Origin: Pseudomonadota bacterium
GTDB taxonomy: Bacteria; Pseudomonadota; Gammaproteobacteria; CALCKW01
DNA: 64,000 nucleotides
Direction of reading: 5' to 3'
Assembly: GCA_039196715.1 (NCBI GenBank)
Contig: JBCCUP010000020.1
Coordinates: forward strand, 1 to 64,000
The stretch's first letter is position 1. The number at the start of each line of letters is the position of its first letter. Made by a program: the position numbers and the translations under genes. Below are positions 16,713 through 27,205 of this stretch, piece by piece. Below the pieces are notes generated by a model, which searched no databases, had not been told where the DNA came from, and saw only the letters and a list, made by a program, of their open reading frames with translations.

Positions 16713-17102
16713 TCACGTCGCACCCGAAAGGTCGGTCAGGATGGGACAGTCCGGTCGGCTGTCGCCGTGGCAGGCCTCGACCAGTGCCGAGAGCGTGGTG
16801 TGCATGGCTTGCAATTGCGCCATCTTGTCTTCGATTGCGCGCAAGTGTCCCTGGGCCACCGCTTTCACCTGGGCGCTTTCGCGCGATTGGTCTTCGTACA
16901 GGCCAAGCAGGGTACGGCAGTCCTCGATTGAAAAGCCGAGCGTGCGGGCACGACCGAGGAAAGTCAGTTTGTGCACATCGCTTTCGGCAAAGCTGCGGTA
17001 CCCGTTGGCGCCGCGCTCGGGTTTCACCAGGCCGATGTCTTCGTAATAGCGAATCGTCTTTGCCGGAAGCCCGGACAGCGTCGCAACGTCCCCGATGTTC
17101 AT
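16713..17102 (-). CDS. cueR: CueR, copper-responsive MerR-family regulator
   Basis: This is a 129-residue protein. The MerR HTH is [35 protein letters not shown], followed by the dimerisation helix. A C-terminal metal loop has Cys111 and Cys119 in CHGDSRPDC, equivalent to Cys112 and Cys120 that bind Cu(I) in E. coli CueR. The ATG overlaps the copA stop by 4 bp, so cueR is translated after copA in the same transcript and is itself copper-induced. The operator is the dyad in the copA promoter at 19619-19637. Confidence 0.93.
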   Translation of the reverse strand: MNIGDVATLSGLPAKTIRYYEDIGLVKPERGANGYRSFAESDVHKLTFLGRARTLGFSIEDCRTLLGLYEDQSRESAQVKAVAQGHLRAIEDKMAQLQAMHTTLSALVEACHGDSRPDCPILTDLSGAT

Positions 17103-19582
17103 GGTCTGGCGCCCTCCTCTGCCCTGTCGTTTTCACCTGCAGCGATGCGTCGCAGGCGCAGCGCGTTGGTCAACACCGACACCGACGACAAGGCCATGGC
17201 GCCGGCCGCAAACATCGGCGACAGCAGCACGCCGAACAGCGGGTACAGGGCGCCGGCTGCCACCGGGATCAGCGCCACGTTGTAACCGAAAGCCCAGGCC
17301 AGGTTCTGGCGTATGTTGGCCATGGTGGCCGCAGACACACGGTGCGCCGTGCACACCCTGAACGGGTCACCGGACATCAGGACCACGTCGGCCGCCTCGA
17401 CCGCGACGTCGGTGCCAGTGCCGATTGCCACGCCGACGTCCGCGTGCGCGAGCGCCGGTGCGTCGTTGATGCCGTCGCCGACAAAAGCCACCGTGCCGTG
17501 GGTCCCCTGCAAGGCCGTCAGCGCCTCGACCTTGCCGTCGGGCATCACCTCGGCAACCACCCGGTCAACCCCGAGTGCCCGCGCAATCGCCGTGGCGGTT
17601 GGCTGGTTGTCGCCGGTGATCATGGCCGTCTCGATGCCCCGCGCGTGCATGGCCGCAATGGTCGCGGCCGCGTTCGCCTTGATCGGGTCTGCGATCCCGA
17701 TCAAGGCAGCCAGCTCGCCGTCGACCGCCACGTACAGGACCGTCTTGCCCGCGTTCGAGAGCGACTGCGCCTCGGCATGGAAGTCGCCGATATCCAGGCC
17801 TTCGCTCAGCATGAATCGGCTGGAACCGACCCTCACCGCCGCGCCGTTGACAGTGCCCGAGACGCCCTGGCCGGTGTGCGTTTGAAACCCCACAACCGCG
17901 CGCTGGGTGATCGCGTGTGTGCTGGCATGCAGGCGGAACGCCTCCGCCAAGGGGTGCTCGGAGTGCGACTCGACCGAGGCCGCGAGCGCGATGACCGTGT
18001 CCTCGACGAATCCGGGCGATAGCCTCACGTCGGTCACCGCCGGTCGTCCTTGGGTGAGCGTGCCGGTCTTGTCAAAAGCGACAAGGCTGATCTCCGCCAG
18101 CTGTTGCAATGCGTCGCCCTTGCGAAACAGCACACCGAGTTCGGCGGCACGGCCGCTACCAACCATGATCGAGGTCGGCGTCGCGAGGCCCATGGCGCAC
18201 GGGCAGGCGATGATCAAGACCGACACCCCGGCCACCAGGGCCAGAGAGACGGCATCGGCGCCGCCGACCGCAAGCCACACCGCCACGGTGAGGACAGCGG
18301 CGGCCAGGACGGCAGGCACGAACCAGGTGGTGACCCGGTCGATCAGGCTCTGCACTGGCAGTTTGGCGCCTTGTGCGTCTTGAACCAGGCGGATGATGTG
18401 CGCGAGTGTGGTGTCGGCACCCACGCCCGTGACGTCGACCGTCAGCGCGCCAGCGCCGTTGACCGTACCACCCGTGACGGTGGACCCGCCGGCCTTCGCC
18501 ACCGGGTGTGACTCGCCGGTGAGCATGCTCTCGTCGACAACGCTCTCGCCGTCGATGACAGTCCCGTCGACCGGAACACGTTCGCCCGGTCGCACCAGAA
18601 TGACGTCGCCCACGGTCAAGTCGTCCACGTCCACATCGACGATGTCCGTCCCGGCCACGCGGTGTGCGGTGCGTTCCTGCAAGCCCAAGAGCGCCTGGAT
18701 GGCGGCACCGGTTCGGCCGCGCGCACGCGCTTCGAGCCACCGTCCGACCAGGATCAACAGCACGATGACCGCTGCCGCTTCGAAATAGACAGCCTGGGTG
18801 TTGGACGGCAATACACCCGGCAGCAACAGGGCCACCATCGAGAAACCCCACGCGGCACCGGCGCCGAGCGCCACCAGGCTGTTCATGTCGGGTGCGCGGC
18901 GCGCCAGGGCACGTAAACCGTGGGTGAAGAACCGCCGGCCCGGAAATGCCAGGATCAGGGTGGTCAGCAGAGCCTGGATCGCCCAGTTCAGCGGCTGTCC
19001 CAAGGTGTTCTCGACGAACGCGGCAACGCCCGGCACCGCATGGGCGCCCATTTCGAGCACGACGACGGGCAGGGCCAACACGGCCGCCAAGAAGACCTCG
19101 CGCTGCAGTTCACGCGTCTCGGCGTGTTGGCGCTTCGCGTGGCTCAGCCCGGTCTCGTGGCTGGCGACGTGCGCGGGGTAGCCCGCATCGACAACAGCGT
19201 TGATCAGCGCCTGGGGGTCAACCGTGTCGCCGAGCACTTGCACAGTGGCGCGTTCGGTGGCGAGGTTGACCGAGGCGTTGACGACCCGGGGTACTGCCTC
19301 CAGTGCCGATTCGACCCGGGCCACACAGGAGGCGCAGCTCAGCGTGCTCAGCGCCAGCTCGACGGTCCGATGCCGCGGCGGGTAGCCCGCCGCCGTCAAC
19401 GCCGCCGAGGCGTTGGCCAGGGCCGCGTTGGAGCTGACGGTCAGGGACGCTGTTTCCGTCGCGAGGTTCACGGTGGCATCGCGAACGCCGTCGACGTCGC
19501 CGAGCACACGTTCCACGCGACCCACGCAGCCGCCGCACGACAGGCCTTGTATGCCAAGCTGAATGTCCATCTGTGTGCTCAT
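17099..19582 (-). CDS. copA: CopA, Cu(I)-exporting P1B-type ATPase
   Basis: This is an 827-residue protein. Two N-terminal heavy-metal domains carry CxxC pairs (LSCGGC at residues 14-19 and LSCASC near residue 87). Eight membrane segments follow, with the Cu site [13 protein letters not shown]. Then come the P-type ATPase motifs: TGES (actuator), DKTGTLTQG (phosphorylated Asp), SEHPLAEA and [17 protein letters not shown]. It pumps Cu(I) out of the cytoplasm. The ATG at 19582 is chosen because it directly precedes the first metal domain. The gene forms an operon with cueR, and its promoter is MerR-type. copC is transcribed in the opposite direction. Confidence 0.95.
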   Translation of the reverse strand: MSTQMDIQLGIQGLSCGGCVGRVERVLGDVDGVRDATVNLATETASLTVSSNAALANASAALTAAGYPPRHRTVELALSTLSCASCVARVESALEAVPRVVNASVNLATERATVQVLGDTVDPQALINAVVDAGYPAHVASHETGLSHAKRQHAETRELQREVFLAAVLALPVVVLEMGAHAVPGVAAFVENTLGQPLNWAIQALLTTLILAFPGRRFFTHGLRALARRAPDMNSLVALGAGAAWGFSMVALLLPGVLPSNTQAVYFEAAAVIVLLILVGRWLEARARGRTGAAIQALLGLQERTAHRVAGTDIVDVDVDDLTVGDVILVRPGERVPVDGTVIDGESVVDESMLTGESHPVAKAGGSTVTGGTVNGAGALTVDVTGVGADTTLAHIIRLVQDAQGAKLPVQSLIDRVTTWFVPAVLAAAVLTVAVWLAVGGADAVSLALVAGVSVLIIACPCAMGLATPTSIMVGSGRAAELGVLFRKGDALQQLAEISLVAFDKTGTLTQGRPAVTDVRLSPGFVEDTVIALAASVESHSEHPLAEAFRLHASTHAITQRAVVGFQTHTGQGVSGTVNGAAVRVGSSRFMLSEGLDIGDFHAEAQSLSNAGKTVLYVAVDGELAALIGIADPIKANAAATIAAMHARGIETAMITGDNQPTATAIARALGVDRVVAEVMPDGKVEALTALQGTHGTVAFVGDGINDAPALAHADVGVAIGTGTDVAVEAADVVLMSGDPFRVCTAHRVSAATMANIRQNLAWAFGYNVALIPVAAGALYPLFGVLLSPMFAAGAMALSSVSVLTNALRLRRIAAGENDRAEEGARP

Positions 19583-19610
19583 GAAGCCAGGTCGTGTGGA
19601 TGCCCTCGAC

Positions 19611-19641
19611 CTTATAATGCTTCCAGTCACTGGAAGCTCAA
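19611..19641 (-). promoter_or_regulatory. CueR-type copA promoter with 19-bp spacer
   Basis: On the minus strand, TTGAGC (-35, 19636-19641) and TATAAG (-10, 19611-19616) are separated by 19 bp, the overlong spacer required for MerR/CueR activation. The spacer contains a perfect dyad, GCTTCCAGT-C-ACTGGAAGC (19619-19637), which matches the CueR box style. It lies 29 bp upstream of the copA start. Confidence 0.9.
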
Positions 19642-19984
19642 GGGGGCGGCACCGCATTTTCCTGCTGTTAGGACCTCACAGGTGGCATTCGACAGGGGTT
19701 CGATCGCCATGCGACCGCGCCGTCTGGGCCACGTATCCCCCTTCGCGGCTGTTCGGCCGGCCGCTGATACGGGTCTTCAAGCGGGCTCCGCCGCCCGATC
19801 GCGCAGTTGACCTCGCCAAAACGCCACCACCTCGGGTGCAGCGGAATGCGGAACCCGACCGACGGACCGACAGTCGTCTCCGTGGACTGTGGCGGTCTGT
19901 TGTGGCTCGCCGGCGCTGGACAGGCCGACGTGGCACGAATCACGGGTACAGTGGTGAACTGAGGCGGAAGAACGGCAGTGTCTG
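19642..19984. other. 343-bp region between copA promoter and copC, no gene seen
   Basis: Both strands have short frames here, but none has a family signature. It presumably contains the copC promoter; I see no second CueR-type dyad in it. Confidence 0.4.
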
Positions 19985-20341
19985 ATGAAGCGAAATCAAA
20001 CGATCCGAGCTCTGGTTGGTGCGTCGGTGTTCTCGTTGTCCGTGGCGGCGCACGCGCATTCGCCACTCCAATCCACGGTGCCGCCCGAAGGGGCGACGCT
20101 CGATACTGCTCCGAAGGTCATCACACTGAGCTTCACACGGGACTTCCGCGTGACACGCGTCACCGCGACACGTGTCAGCGAGCAACCCGTCGTGCTGAAT
20201 ACCGGCCACATCACGGCATTCACACGGTCTGTCGACGTGCCACTGGAGTCCACGGGCGTCGGAGACTACCGGATCGAGTGGCGTGGTCTCAGCGGTGACG
20301 GCCATGTCCAGACGGGCGCGTTCACGTTCACCGTGAGGTGA
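19985..20341 (+). CDS. CopC-domain periplasmic copper-binding protein
   Basis: This is a 118-residue protein. A signal peptide (about 1-24, ending AHA) leads to a mature start with His (HSPLQSTVPPEGATLDTAPKVITLSF), the CopC hallmark where the N-terminal His forms part of the Cu(II) site. The C-terminal beta strands YRIEWRGLSGDGHVQTGAFTFTV hold the second conserved Asp-His pair. No CopD membrane partner follows, so it may act as a free copper carrier. It diverges from copA. Confidence 0.85.
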   Translation: MKRNQTIRALVGASVFSLSVAAHAHSPLQSTVPPEGATLDTAPKVITLSFTRDFRVTRVTATRVSEQPVVLNTGHITAFTRSVDVPLESTGVGDYRIEWRGLSGDGHVQTGAFTFTVR

Positions 20342-20549
20342 TACAGGCGCGGCTCAACCGCACTCACGCGAATTCAGCGCAATGTACCGAGAGCGGAGAG
20401 CAAACACGTGACTCGGGCTGCGCACCGGGACAGCTGTTCCGGGGCACGAAAGCGCACACCCCACCGCTCAACCGCGTCGGTGTGTTGAAGCGGATGCGCC
20501 CGCAAACCCGTTGGCGCCCGCGCGGGTGTGCAGTGGTGTGTGCCCGTGC

Positions 20550-22823
20550 TCAGCGATCGTCGGTGGAGCCGCCCGCGCCGTCCTGGGCCGCCTGCGCGCC
20601 GGCGGCGGCAATGGCTGTTTTCTGCTCCTCGCTCAGCGTGTCCTTGTCCTCGAGACTCGGTATGGCCACCCGCACCTCGCGCCGCGCAAAGTCGATTCCG
20701 GCGGCGTCGAACTCGGCTTTGACACGGTTGTAGATCTCCTTGCGAATCATGAACTGCTTGCCGGGTTTGGCCATGTACTTGCCACGCACCACGATACCGA
20801 CATCGTCGATGCCGAAGACGCCCTGCGACTTGAAGGGCTGCAGGAAGTCCTGTCCGAGGGTCTCGTGTTCGAGCATCTCCTGGCCAATGCGCTTGAAGAT
20901 CTTCTTGACCTTGTTCGGGTCGGTGTCGAACGGCACGGTGAACTTGAGCTTCATGATCACCCAGTCGCGCGAGTAGTTCGTGAGTTTCGGGATTTCGCCG
21001 TACGGAATCGTGTGAATCGGCCCCTTGTGGTGGCGAAGCTGCATGGAGCGGATCGAAATCCGCTCCACTGTGCCCATGGTGCCCTCGACTTCGACGTACT
21101 CGCCGGTGCGAAAGGCGTCGTCAACCAAAAAGAAGATGCCCGAGACCACGTCGGTGACGAGCTTCTGGGCGCCGAAGCCGATAGCCAGACCGACAATACC
21201 GGCACCGGCCAGGAGCGGCGTGGTGTCGATGCCGACGTTGCTCAGGCCGAGCAGCACGAAGAGCACAACGATCGCCACGCGCGCCACGGCGAGCACCAGC
21301 GGCAGCACGGTGGACAGACGCGACCCGCCCGAGCCACCGCCGTCGCCGCCGAAGTCGGCGTTGTCCGGGTCGTAGCCGGAGGCCGTGATCTCCGCAGCCA
21401 GCTTCTGGTTGATGTAGAGCGAGACCACCTCGTAGATCAGGTAGCCGACGGAGAGGATCATGAGGAACTGGACCAACGCCGCCGCGACCCGTTCGCCAAC
21501 CCCGGCACTCGCGATGGTTGTCGGTGACATGCCCCAGAAGCTCGCCACAGCAATCAACACGCAGCCGAAGATGATCACCCGACCAATCCGGATGTAGGAA
21601 CGCGTGGCGGCGCGGTGGGCGCGCTCGGCCACCGTGCCTTCACCCGTCATGGCGGGCGCGAGGTGCCGAACCAGGCCACGAATCAGCGTGTCCAGCGCCG
21701 GAGCAAACAGCAGCAGGGCCATGGTCTTGTAGTGCGGTGAGGTCACCAGCAGCGCAAAGTTCTTGTAACTGACCAGGATGTTCACCACCCACCAGGTGCC
21801 GATGGACACGGCGATGGCGAAGGCCGGGAACGCGCGGGCGACGCGGGCCTCCATGGGCGTCACCTCGCCCGCACCGCGCATCATCGCGACCATGCCGTCC
21901 CAGTACCGCCAGACCACCAGGGCGACGTACACGTGGACCGCGAGGTTCAGCCAGAACCCCAGGCGGGTTTCGCCGAGCGGGACACCGTTGAGCTGATTGA
22001 AGTTCAGCAGCACGGTCGACACGCCGATCAGCACGGCGAACCAGAACATGTGAAAGACGGAGGCCCGGGCCACCGTGTCCGAGGCGTGCACCAGGCGGAA
22101 TGCCGGGAGCTTCGGCGCCATGAGGAAACGCGCGACCGCGGTGGCGATGCGCGGGATGGCAATCAGGTTCGACCCGATCAGGCCGGCGTAAATCAACAGC
22201 GGTTCGGCGATGAGCAGCGGGCCAAGCTGTCGCGCCACGAAAATGAACACCAGCACGCCCGCGACGTCCCGAAACAGGCGGGCGGTCAGCAGCGACACCG
22301 TCTCCCGCAAGGTGTTGGTCTCGGAGACCGTTTCTGGCATGGTGAACCGACGCGCGACGAAGAGGCGGAACAGCCACTCCACCGCCGCCGCGATCGCGAT
22401 CAGCGCGAGGAACGCCAGCACAAAGCGCCCGAGTTGGTCGGCGCCGTGGGCGGTGTAGAAGGTGCGGAACGCCTCGGCCTGTTTGGTGAACAGGATGGGC
22501 ACTCGCTCTATCGACGTCACCACACCGGCGAACGCACCGGATGTCAGGTGGTGAACGAAATCCTTGACCTCCGCACCCTGATCTTCAACGGCCTCTTCGG
22601 CTTTGGTCGCCAGCTGCTCGAGCAGGATGGTGCGGACAGCCTCGTCGGAAAGCCGGGAGATCAGCGCAGTCGCCTGCGCTTCGGTCAACGGCCCCTCGAT
22701 GACCGGGCTCTGCGGGGCCGAGCCGCTCTGGCCTTGGGGGATGACACCTTCGGCCGATGCGGTGCCCCAGACCCCTGCGCCGAGCAGTGTGATCGCCAGT
22801 GCAAGAGAGCGAAGCAGTCTCAT
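20550..22823 (-). CDS. large MscS-family mechanosensitive channel
   Basis: This is a 757-residue protein. A signal peptide (1-24) is followed by a periplasmic helical segment, five to six additional membrane segments, and then the conserved MscS core. That core has a pore helix region with GAGIVGLAIGFGAQKLVTDVVSGIFFLVDDAF, the beta domain YVEVEGTMGTVERISIRSMQLR, and the cytoplasmic domain up to about 735. The tail is Ala/Gly-rich. It should open on hypo-osmotic stress to release solutes. The ATG at 22823 with AGGGA upstream gives the signal peptide. It stands alone. Confidence 0.9.
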   Translation of the reverse strand: MRLLRSLALAITLLGAGVWGTASAEGVIPQGQSGSAPQSPVIEGPLTEAQATALISRLSDEAVRTILLEQLATKAEEAVEDQGAEVKDFVHHLTSGAFAGVVTSIERVPILFTKQAEAFRTFYTAHGADQLGRFVLAFLALIAIAAAVEWLFRLFVARRFTMPETVSETNTLRETVSLLTARLFRDVAGVLVFIFVARQLGPLLIAEPLLIYAGLIGSNLIAIPRIATAVARFLMAPKLPAFRLVHASDTVARASVFHMFWFAVLIGVSTVLLNFNQLNGVPLGETRLGFWLNLAVHVYVALVVWRYWDGMVAMMRGAGEVTPMEARVARAFPAFAIAVSIGTWWVVNILVSYKNFALLVTSPHYKTMALLLFAPALDTLIRGLVRHLAPAMTGEGTVAERAHRAATRSYIRIGRVIIFGCVLIAVASFWGMSPTTIASAGVGERVAAALVQFLMILSVGYLIYEVVSLYINQKLAAEITASGYDPDNADFGGDGGGSGGSRLSTVLPLVLAVARVAIVVLFVLLGLSNVGIDTTPLLAGAGIVGLAIGFGAQKLVTDVVSGIFFLVDDAFRTGEYVEVEGTMGTVERISIRSMQLRHHKGPIHTIPYGEIPKLTNYSRDWVIMKLKFTVPFDTDPNKVKKIFKRIGQEMLEHETLGQDFLQPFKSQGVFGIDDVGIVVRGKYMAKPGKQFMIRKEIYNRVKAEFDAAGIDFARREVRVAIPSLEDKDTLSEEQKTAIAAAGAQAAQDGAGGSTDDR

Positions 22824-23198
22824 GTGTGGTTCCCTCTGGACCTGAAAGGCCGGTTTGGCGACATTGGGCACGCCCACACACCGTTGCCTCACCGCGGTGA
22901 CTCCGACCGGATAAGCCGCTCGGATTTTCGCGCAAGCAGGATAGTGCAACTAGGGGGGCAAAGCGTAAATTTGTGTAAACGCCAGGCACGTTGCGCGGCG
23001 TCATCGCTCTCACGCGCGCTGCGGCGACAGCGGGTGGAGGTTGTGAGGCGCCTCGGCGTGACATGCAGCCTGCCGGGCCTGCGTTTGGGCTGCACCCACC
23101 GATGCTGTGCCGCCGATTCGGGCTTCGAGTGCCCCGGGGCGTGCGTGTCCCAGGGCTCGTATTTCTCGGGGTGTTGCGCAGCGGGTCGCCGGTTGCCG
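22824..23198. other. 375-bp intergenic region, nothing recognised
   Basis: This lies between the MscS gene start and the DUF4386-like gene stop. It holds an A/T-richer patch near 22950-22980 suitable for the channel promoter, and no supported coding sequence. Confidence 0.4.
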
Positions 23199-23921
23199 TC
23201 AGCGCGACGGTGACGCGGTCTCTGCCCGGCCGCGGGTGCCGAACCAGACCAAGACGACACCGGCCACCATGAGCCAGGTGTGCAGCGCGCTGGTCGCCAA
23301 GGCGATGCTGGCGGTGAAACCGAACAGCTCGACCACCGGGGTGGCGAGCAGCCCGGCTGCCAAGAGGCCCGTGGCGCCGAGCCAACGCGGCAGGCTGCGC
23401 TGGCGCAACAACAGTACCGACACGCAGACGAGCCAGCCGGCGGCGAACAGGGACACACCGAGCAGTTCGCCGACGGCCCCGCCCCAGGCATTGACAGCGC
23501 TCTGGATCAGCTCGATGGTCCGCGCCGCTTCGGGTGTTGCAGACGGGTACGCCTCGGCGAGCACGGTCGAGGCGGTCAGCCAGCGGATGATGCCGACTGC
23601 CCGAGCGAGTGCCGAGACTGTGATCAACGCGATCGCGGTCACGGCGAGCGGACCGAGCGCGCTGTGGTTGTCGCGTACCGCCCAGACCAGACCGGCGCCG
23701 ACCGCGACCCAGGCCACCGAGTAAAAGAGGTACACCCCGTAGCCGAGGCGCACCGCCGGCAACTGCTCGAGGATCAGCGGCAACGCGACCGCGGGCGCGA
23801 AATCCAGGCTGTTTGGCCAATCAATGGCGTTGCCGAGGATCACCATCGGCACGAAGATCAGGACGGATTGAATCAACGTGATGACACCAATCCAGGTGGT
23901 TGCGGAGGGTGACGCGCGCAT
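23199..23921 (-). CDS. DUF4386-like integral membrane protein
   Basis: This 240-residue protein is almost entirely hydrophobic, with six to seven predicted membrane helices (VITLIQSVLIFVPMVILG, YGVYLFYSVAWVAVGAGLVW and so on). The distribution of helices and the LRQRSLPRWLG segment resemble DUF4386-type proteins of unknown function. The ATG at 23921 is preferred to a longer upstream frame, which overlaps the promoter region. It diverges from the LysR gene at 24001, which may regulate it. Confidence 0.65.
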   Translation of the reverse strand: MRASPSATTWIGVITLIQSVLIFVPMVILGNAIDWPNSLDFAPAVALPLILEQLPAVRLGYGVYLFYSVAWVAVGAGLVWAVRDNHSALGPLAVTAIALITVSALARAVGIIRWLTASTVLAEAYPSATPEAARTIELIQSAVNAWGGAVGELLGVSLFAAGWLVCVSVLLLRQRSLPRWLGATGLLAAGLLATPVVELFGFTASIALATSALHTWLMVAGVVLVWFGTRGRAETASPSR

Positions 23922-24000
23922 CGTGGGGCCTGTTGCGTTGGAGTGTGGGCAACAGGTATAACAATTCCGAAAATGCATCGATACAGCTAAAATTGGAATC

Positions 24001-24936
24001 ATGAATTCCGTTAATGAAACGATTACGGCGGCTGCCACGCCCGACCTCACCCGGGTCCAGTCTTTTTGTGCGGTTGCTCACGCCGGCACTCTGGCTGTCG
24101 CGGCCACGGCAACGGGGCGCAGCCCGGCGACGCTGAGCCGACACGTCTCGGCCCTGGAGTCCGAACTCGCGGTGAGCCTGTTCGAACGGCGCGGCGACGG
24201 CATGGCGTTGACCGAGACGGGCGTGCGGTTGCTGGAGTACGCCGACGCCATCGCGGCCGCCGGTCACCGTTTTGCGGCAGCGGCGTCGGGTCAACAGGAC
24301 AGCTTGTCCGGTACGGTGCGACTCACTGCCAGTCGCGGTGTTGCCGCCGGGCTGTTACCCCCGGTGCTGGCGGCGTTGCGCACGGCCCAGCCTGACATCG
24401 AGATCGAGCTCGTGGTCACCGACGCCACCGCGAACCTGTTGCAGCGCGAGGCAGACATCGCGGTGCGCATGTTTCGACCCGAGCAGGCGAACCTCATCAC
24501 CCGTCACCTCGGTGTGCTCGAGTTCGGTGCCTTTGCCTCGCACGCGTACCTGTCGGAGCGCGGTGAGCCCGGGTCGCTCGCCGCGTTGGCGGACCACGAC
24601 CTGATCGGCGACGACCGCGACGACCAGATCCGCACGAGCCTCGAAGCGCTGGGCGTGCCCGTCCGACGCGAGATGTTCCGTGTGCGCTGCGACGACAGCG
24701 CGACGTCCTGGGCCCTGGTGCTGGCCGGATGCGGGATCGGGCTGACGCACGTGCGCCGCGGCCGGGATGAGCCTCGCGTCCGGCAAGTGCTGAGCGCGGT
24801 GCCGCCGCTCACCATGCCGGTGTGGTTGACGTCCCACAGCGAGCTGCGCACCAGCGCTCGGGTCCGTGTGGTGTTCGATTTTCTCGCCACAACACTTGCC
24901 GGTCAGCTGAAACCGGCGGGTGGGCTGTGCCGTTGA
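24001..24936 (+). CDS. LysR-family transcriptional regulator
   Basis: This 311-residue protein has an HTH (about 16-75: VQSFCAVAHAGTLAVAATATGRSPATLSRHVSALE and SLFERRGDGMALTETG) and a substrate-binding domain of the CrgA/ArgP-like type with GTVRLTASRGVAAGLLPPVLAALR. It diverges from the membrane protein gene over 79 bp. This gap is A/T-rich and contains ATTCC and GGAAT half-sites about 30 bp apart. Confidence 0.88.
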   Translation: MNSVNETITAAATPDLTRVQSFCAVAHAGTLAVAATATGRSPATLSRHVSALESELAVSLFERRGDGMALTETGVRLLEYADAIAAAGHRFAAAASGQQDSLSGTVRLTASRGVAAGLLPPVLAALRTAQPDIEIELVVTDATANLLQREADIAVRMFRPEQANLITRHLGVLEFGAFASHAYLSERGEPGSLAALADHDLIGDDRDDQIRTSLEALGVPVRREMFRVRCDDSATSWALVLAGCGIGLTHVRRGRDEPRVRQVLSAVPPLTMPVWLTSHSELRTSARVRVVFDFLATTLAGQLKPAGGLCR

Positions 24937-25051
24937 ATGGCCGCCGGCATGCGCGACTGTTCGCAAAAGCCGAATACGCTGTTCGGTCGTGATGCGCTTG
25001 TGAATGCGATCGGCGGCACCCACTCTACTGTCTCAATTCGGGAGATATGGC

Positions 25052-25870
25052 ATGAGCGTAATGAAGCGTGTAGGCGATGCGGTCAAGCGGCGAGTGGCCG
25101 GGCGCGGTCCGCGCATCCTGACCGTGAAAGCGTCGCAGTACCTGACGCCGAACATGATCCGTGTGACTTTCGCAGGTCCGGAACTGACGGGAATCCCCGC
25201 TGGCTGTGAAGGCGGCAACTGCAAACTGCTGATTCCGGCAGCGGACGAGCCGCGCGACGCGTTCGTTGCACGCGTCTCCGACGGGCCGGCCCCGGTTCGG
25301 CGGACGTACACCGTGCGCCATTTTCGCGAGGACGCACTCGAACTCGACATCGACTTCGTTGCGCACGGGGACAACGGACCGGCATCGCGGTGGGCAAGTC
25401 AGGCCACAGCCGGTGACTTTCTCGGTTTCATGGGGCCCAGCGGGCCCAAGGTCACGCATTTTGAAGCCGATTGGTACCTCGTTGCGGCCGATCCATCGGC
25501 GCTTCCGGTGGCGGCGGCGACCTTGGAGGCAATGCCACGTGACGCGAAAGGCGTTGCCATCTTCGAAGTCACTGCCGCGGAGGACGAGCAGACAATCGAT
25601 GCGCCCGCAGGCGTGGAGATTCATTGGCTGGTGCACCCGGATCCGCAGGTGCATTCGACCCAGCAGGAAGACTTGATCCGCAACCTGCCCCGGCCGACAG
25701 GTCGCGTGCAGACCTGTGTTGCGGGCGAGTCGGGTGTGATCAAGTCGCTGCGCGGTTTCCTGCGCGATGAGCTCGGTGTTTCCCGCGAGGATCAGTATCT
25801 GTCGGGGTACTGGAAAATCGGTTTGGTCGAAGACGAGCACCAGGCATTCAAGCGCGCCGAGTCGGGCTGA
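25052..25870 (+). CDS. siderophore-interacting FAD/NAD(P)H flavoprotein (SIP/ViuB type)
   Basis: This is a 272-residue protein. The FAD-binding domain has RRTYTVRHF (flavin motif), then ASQATAGDFLGFMGPSG and a NAD(P)-binding half WYLVAADPSALPVAAATLEAMP. The C-terminus is the SIP signature YLSGYWKIG. Such proteins reduce Fe(III)-siderophore complexes in the cytoplasm to release iron. GGGAG precedes the ATG at 25052. No siderophore receptor or Fur-regulated gene is adjacent, so it may serve a distant uptake system. Confidence 0.88.
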   Translation: MSVMKRVGDAVKRRVAGRGPRILTVKASQYLTPNMIRVTFAGPELTGIPAGCEGGNCKLLIPAADEPRDAFVARVSDGPAPVRRTYTVRHFREDALELDIDFVAHGDNGPASRWASQATAGDFLGFMGPSGPKVTHFEADWYLVAADPSALPVAAATLEAMPRDAKGVAIFEVTAAEDEQTIDAPAGVEIHWLVHPDPQVHSTQQEDLIRNLPRPTGRVQTCVAGESGVIKSLRGFLRDELGVSREDQYLSGYWKIGLVEDEHQAFKRAESG

Positions 25871-25946
25871 GCCGCACGCCGGCACCGGCCTGGTGATCTC
25901 GGGCGTTTGCTATGCTCCACAGCCTCGCCCACGACCCGAGCACCGC

Positions 25947-27098
25947 ATGCCCGTCCCCGCGCTGATTCCCGCCAGCGAATTCCATGGCCTCGACGGGGTC
26001 GCCCACTTCGCCACCGGCGGCGAGGCACCCACCTTGCGGTCGCACGCGGTAGCCTTGCAGCAGTTCCTGTTCGACAAGAGCCAGGGCGAGCCCGCGCGCG
26101 GGCTGCAGCACGCGGTGTTCGAGGCGGCGCGGGCGAAATGCGCCCGACTCTTCAAGGTGCCGAACGACGAGCTCACCTTCCTGTCCTCGGCAACCGAGGG
26201 CATCAACGTGCTCTGCTATGCGCTCGACTGGCGCGCCGGTGACAACGTCGTGGTCACCGACGTCGAGTTCCCGTCCGACATCCTGCCCTGGACCACCTTG
26301 CAAGCCCGCGGCGTGGAGGTGCGTGTGGTTCGCCACACCGCGTGGCTCATCGAGGAAGACGCGCTGCTTGCCCAGGTCGACGCGCGCACACGGGTCGTTG
26401 CGCTCAGCCAGGTGAGCATGTTCACGGGCCAACGCATGGACATCGCCTACCTGTCCGAACGCATCCGAGCCACGGGCGCCCTCTTTCTTGTCGACGCCAC
26501 ACACGCGGCCGGTGTGGTGCCGGTGGACGCCTCGCTTGCGGACATCACGGTGTCAAGTTGCTACAAGTGGCTGCTCGGCACCCACGGCACGGCCGTGTTC
26601 TGCTGGAACCGCGCGCGCCTGCCCGAGTTGCAACCGCCCTTTCTCGGCTGGGCCAGCGTGGCCACGAGCGGCGGTTGGCAATCGCCACTCGACTTCAGCC
26701 TGCCAACCACGGCCGACCGCTTCCTGCCGGCCAACCCGGCTTACGTCAGCCTGTACATGCTGAACAACGCACTCGACGCGCTGCTCGCACTCGGCGAAGC
26801 GCGTATCGAAGCCCACTCACTGGCGCTCGGCGCCGCCATTCGCGCGGGCCTCGAACCCCTTGGTCTCGAGCTCATGACACCCGCCGAAGACCCCCGGCGC
26901 GCCGGCAACACCTGCTTCATGGTCGAACACGTCGAGCGCCTGCGGGCGGATCTTGCCGCGCGCGGTGTGCAGGTCTGGGGGGCCTACGGCCAGTTCGGAC
27001 GGGTTCGGATCTCGGCGCACGTGCACAACGAGAGTGCCGATGTCGACAGACTGTTGACAGCCTTGCACGCCTACTTCGATGGGGATCCGCGCGACTGA
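25947..27098 (+). CDS. class V aminotransferase / cysteine desulfurase-like PLP enzyme
   Basis: This is a 383-residue protein of PLP fold type I. Visible motifs are SSATEGINVLCYALDW (PLP-phosphate region), VVALSQVSMFTGQRMDIAYL, FLVDATHAAGVVPVD (conserved Asp and His) and SSCYKWLLGTHGTAVF with the Schiff-base Lys. The family includes cysteine desulfurases, kynureninase and isopenicillin epimerase-like proteins; the loop Cys needed for desulfurase is not obvious, so an aminotransferase or lyase role is more likely. It is monocistronic and convergent with the peroxiredoxin gene. Confidence 0.85.
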   Translation: MPVPALIPASEFHGLDGVAHFATGGEAPTLRSHAVALQQFLFDKSQGEPARGLQHAVFEAARAKCARLFKVPNDELTFLSSATEGINVLCYALDWRAGDNVVVTDVEFPSDILPWTTLQARGVEVRVVRHTAWLIEEDALLAQVDARTRVVALSQVSMFTGQRMDIAYLSERIRATGALFLVDATHAAGVVPVDASLADITVSSCYKWLLGTHGTAVFCWNRARLPELQPPFLGWASVATSGGWQSPLDFSLPTTADRFLPANPAYVSLYMLNNALDALLALGEARIEAHSLALGAAIRAGLEPLGLELMTPAEDPRRAGNTCFMVEHVERLRADLAARGVQVWGAYGQFGRVRISAHVHNESADVDRLLTALHAYFDGDPRD

Positions 27099-27205
27099 CC
27101 GTGTTGTGCCGTTCGGGTTCGGAACGCGAAGTTCGGTACGCGCAGCCCGCGTCATGCTGCCCGGGACGCGCAGTCCGACGTCCACGTGGGCCGTCGCACG
27201 GGCCG

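Noticed and set aside
25947-27098. Class V PLP enzyme as a cysteine desulfurase of an Fe-S cluster operon
   Set aside because: No IscU, SufE or other Fe-S assembly gene is adjacent, and the flexible-loop Cys is not apparent.
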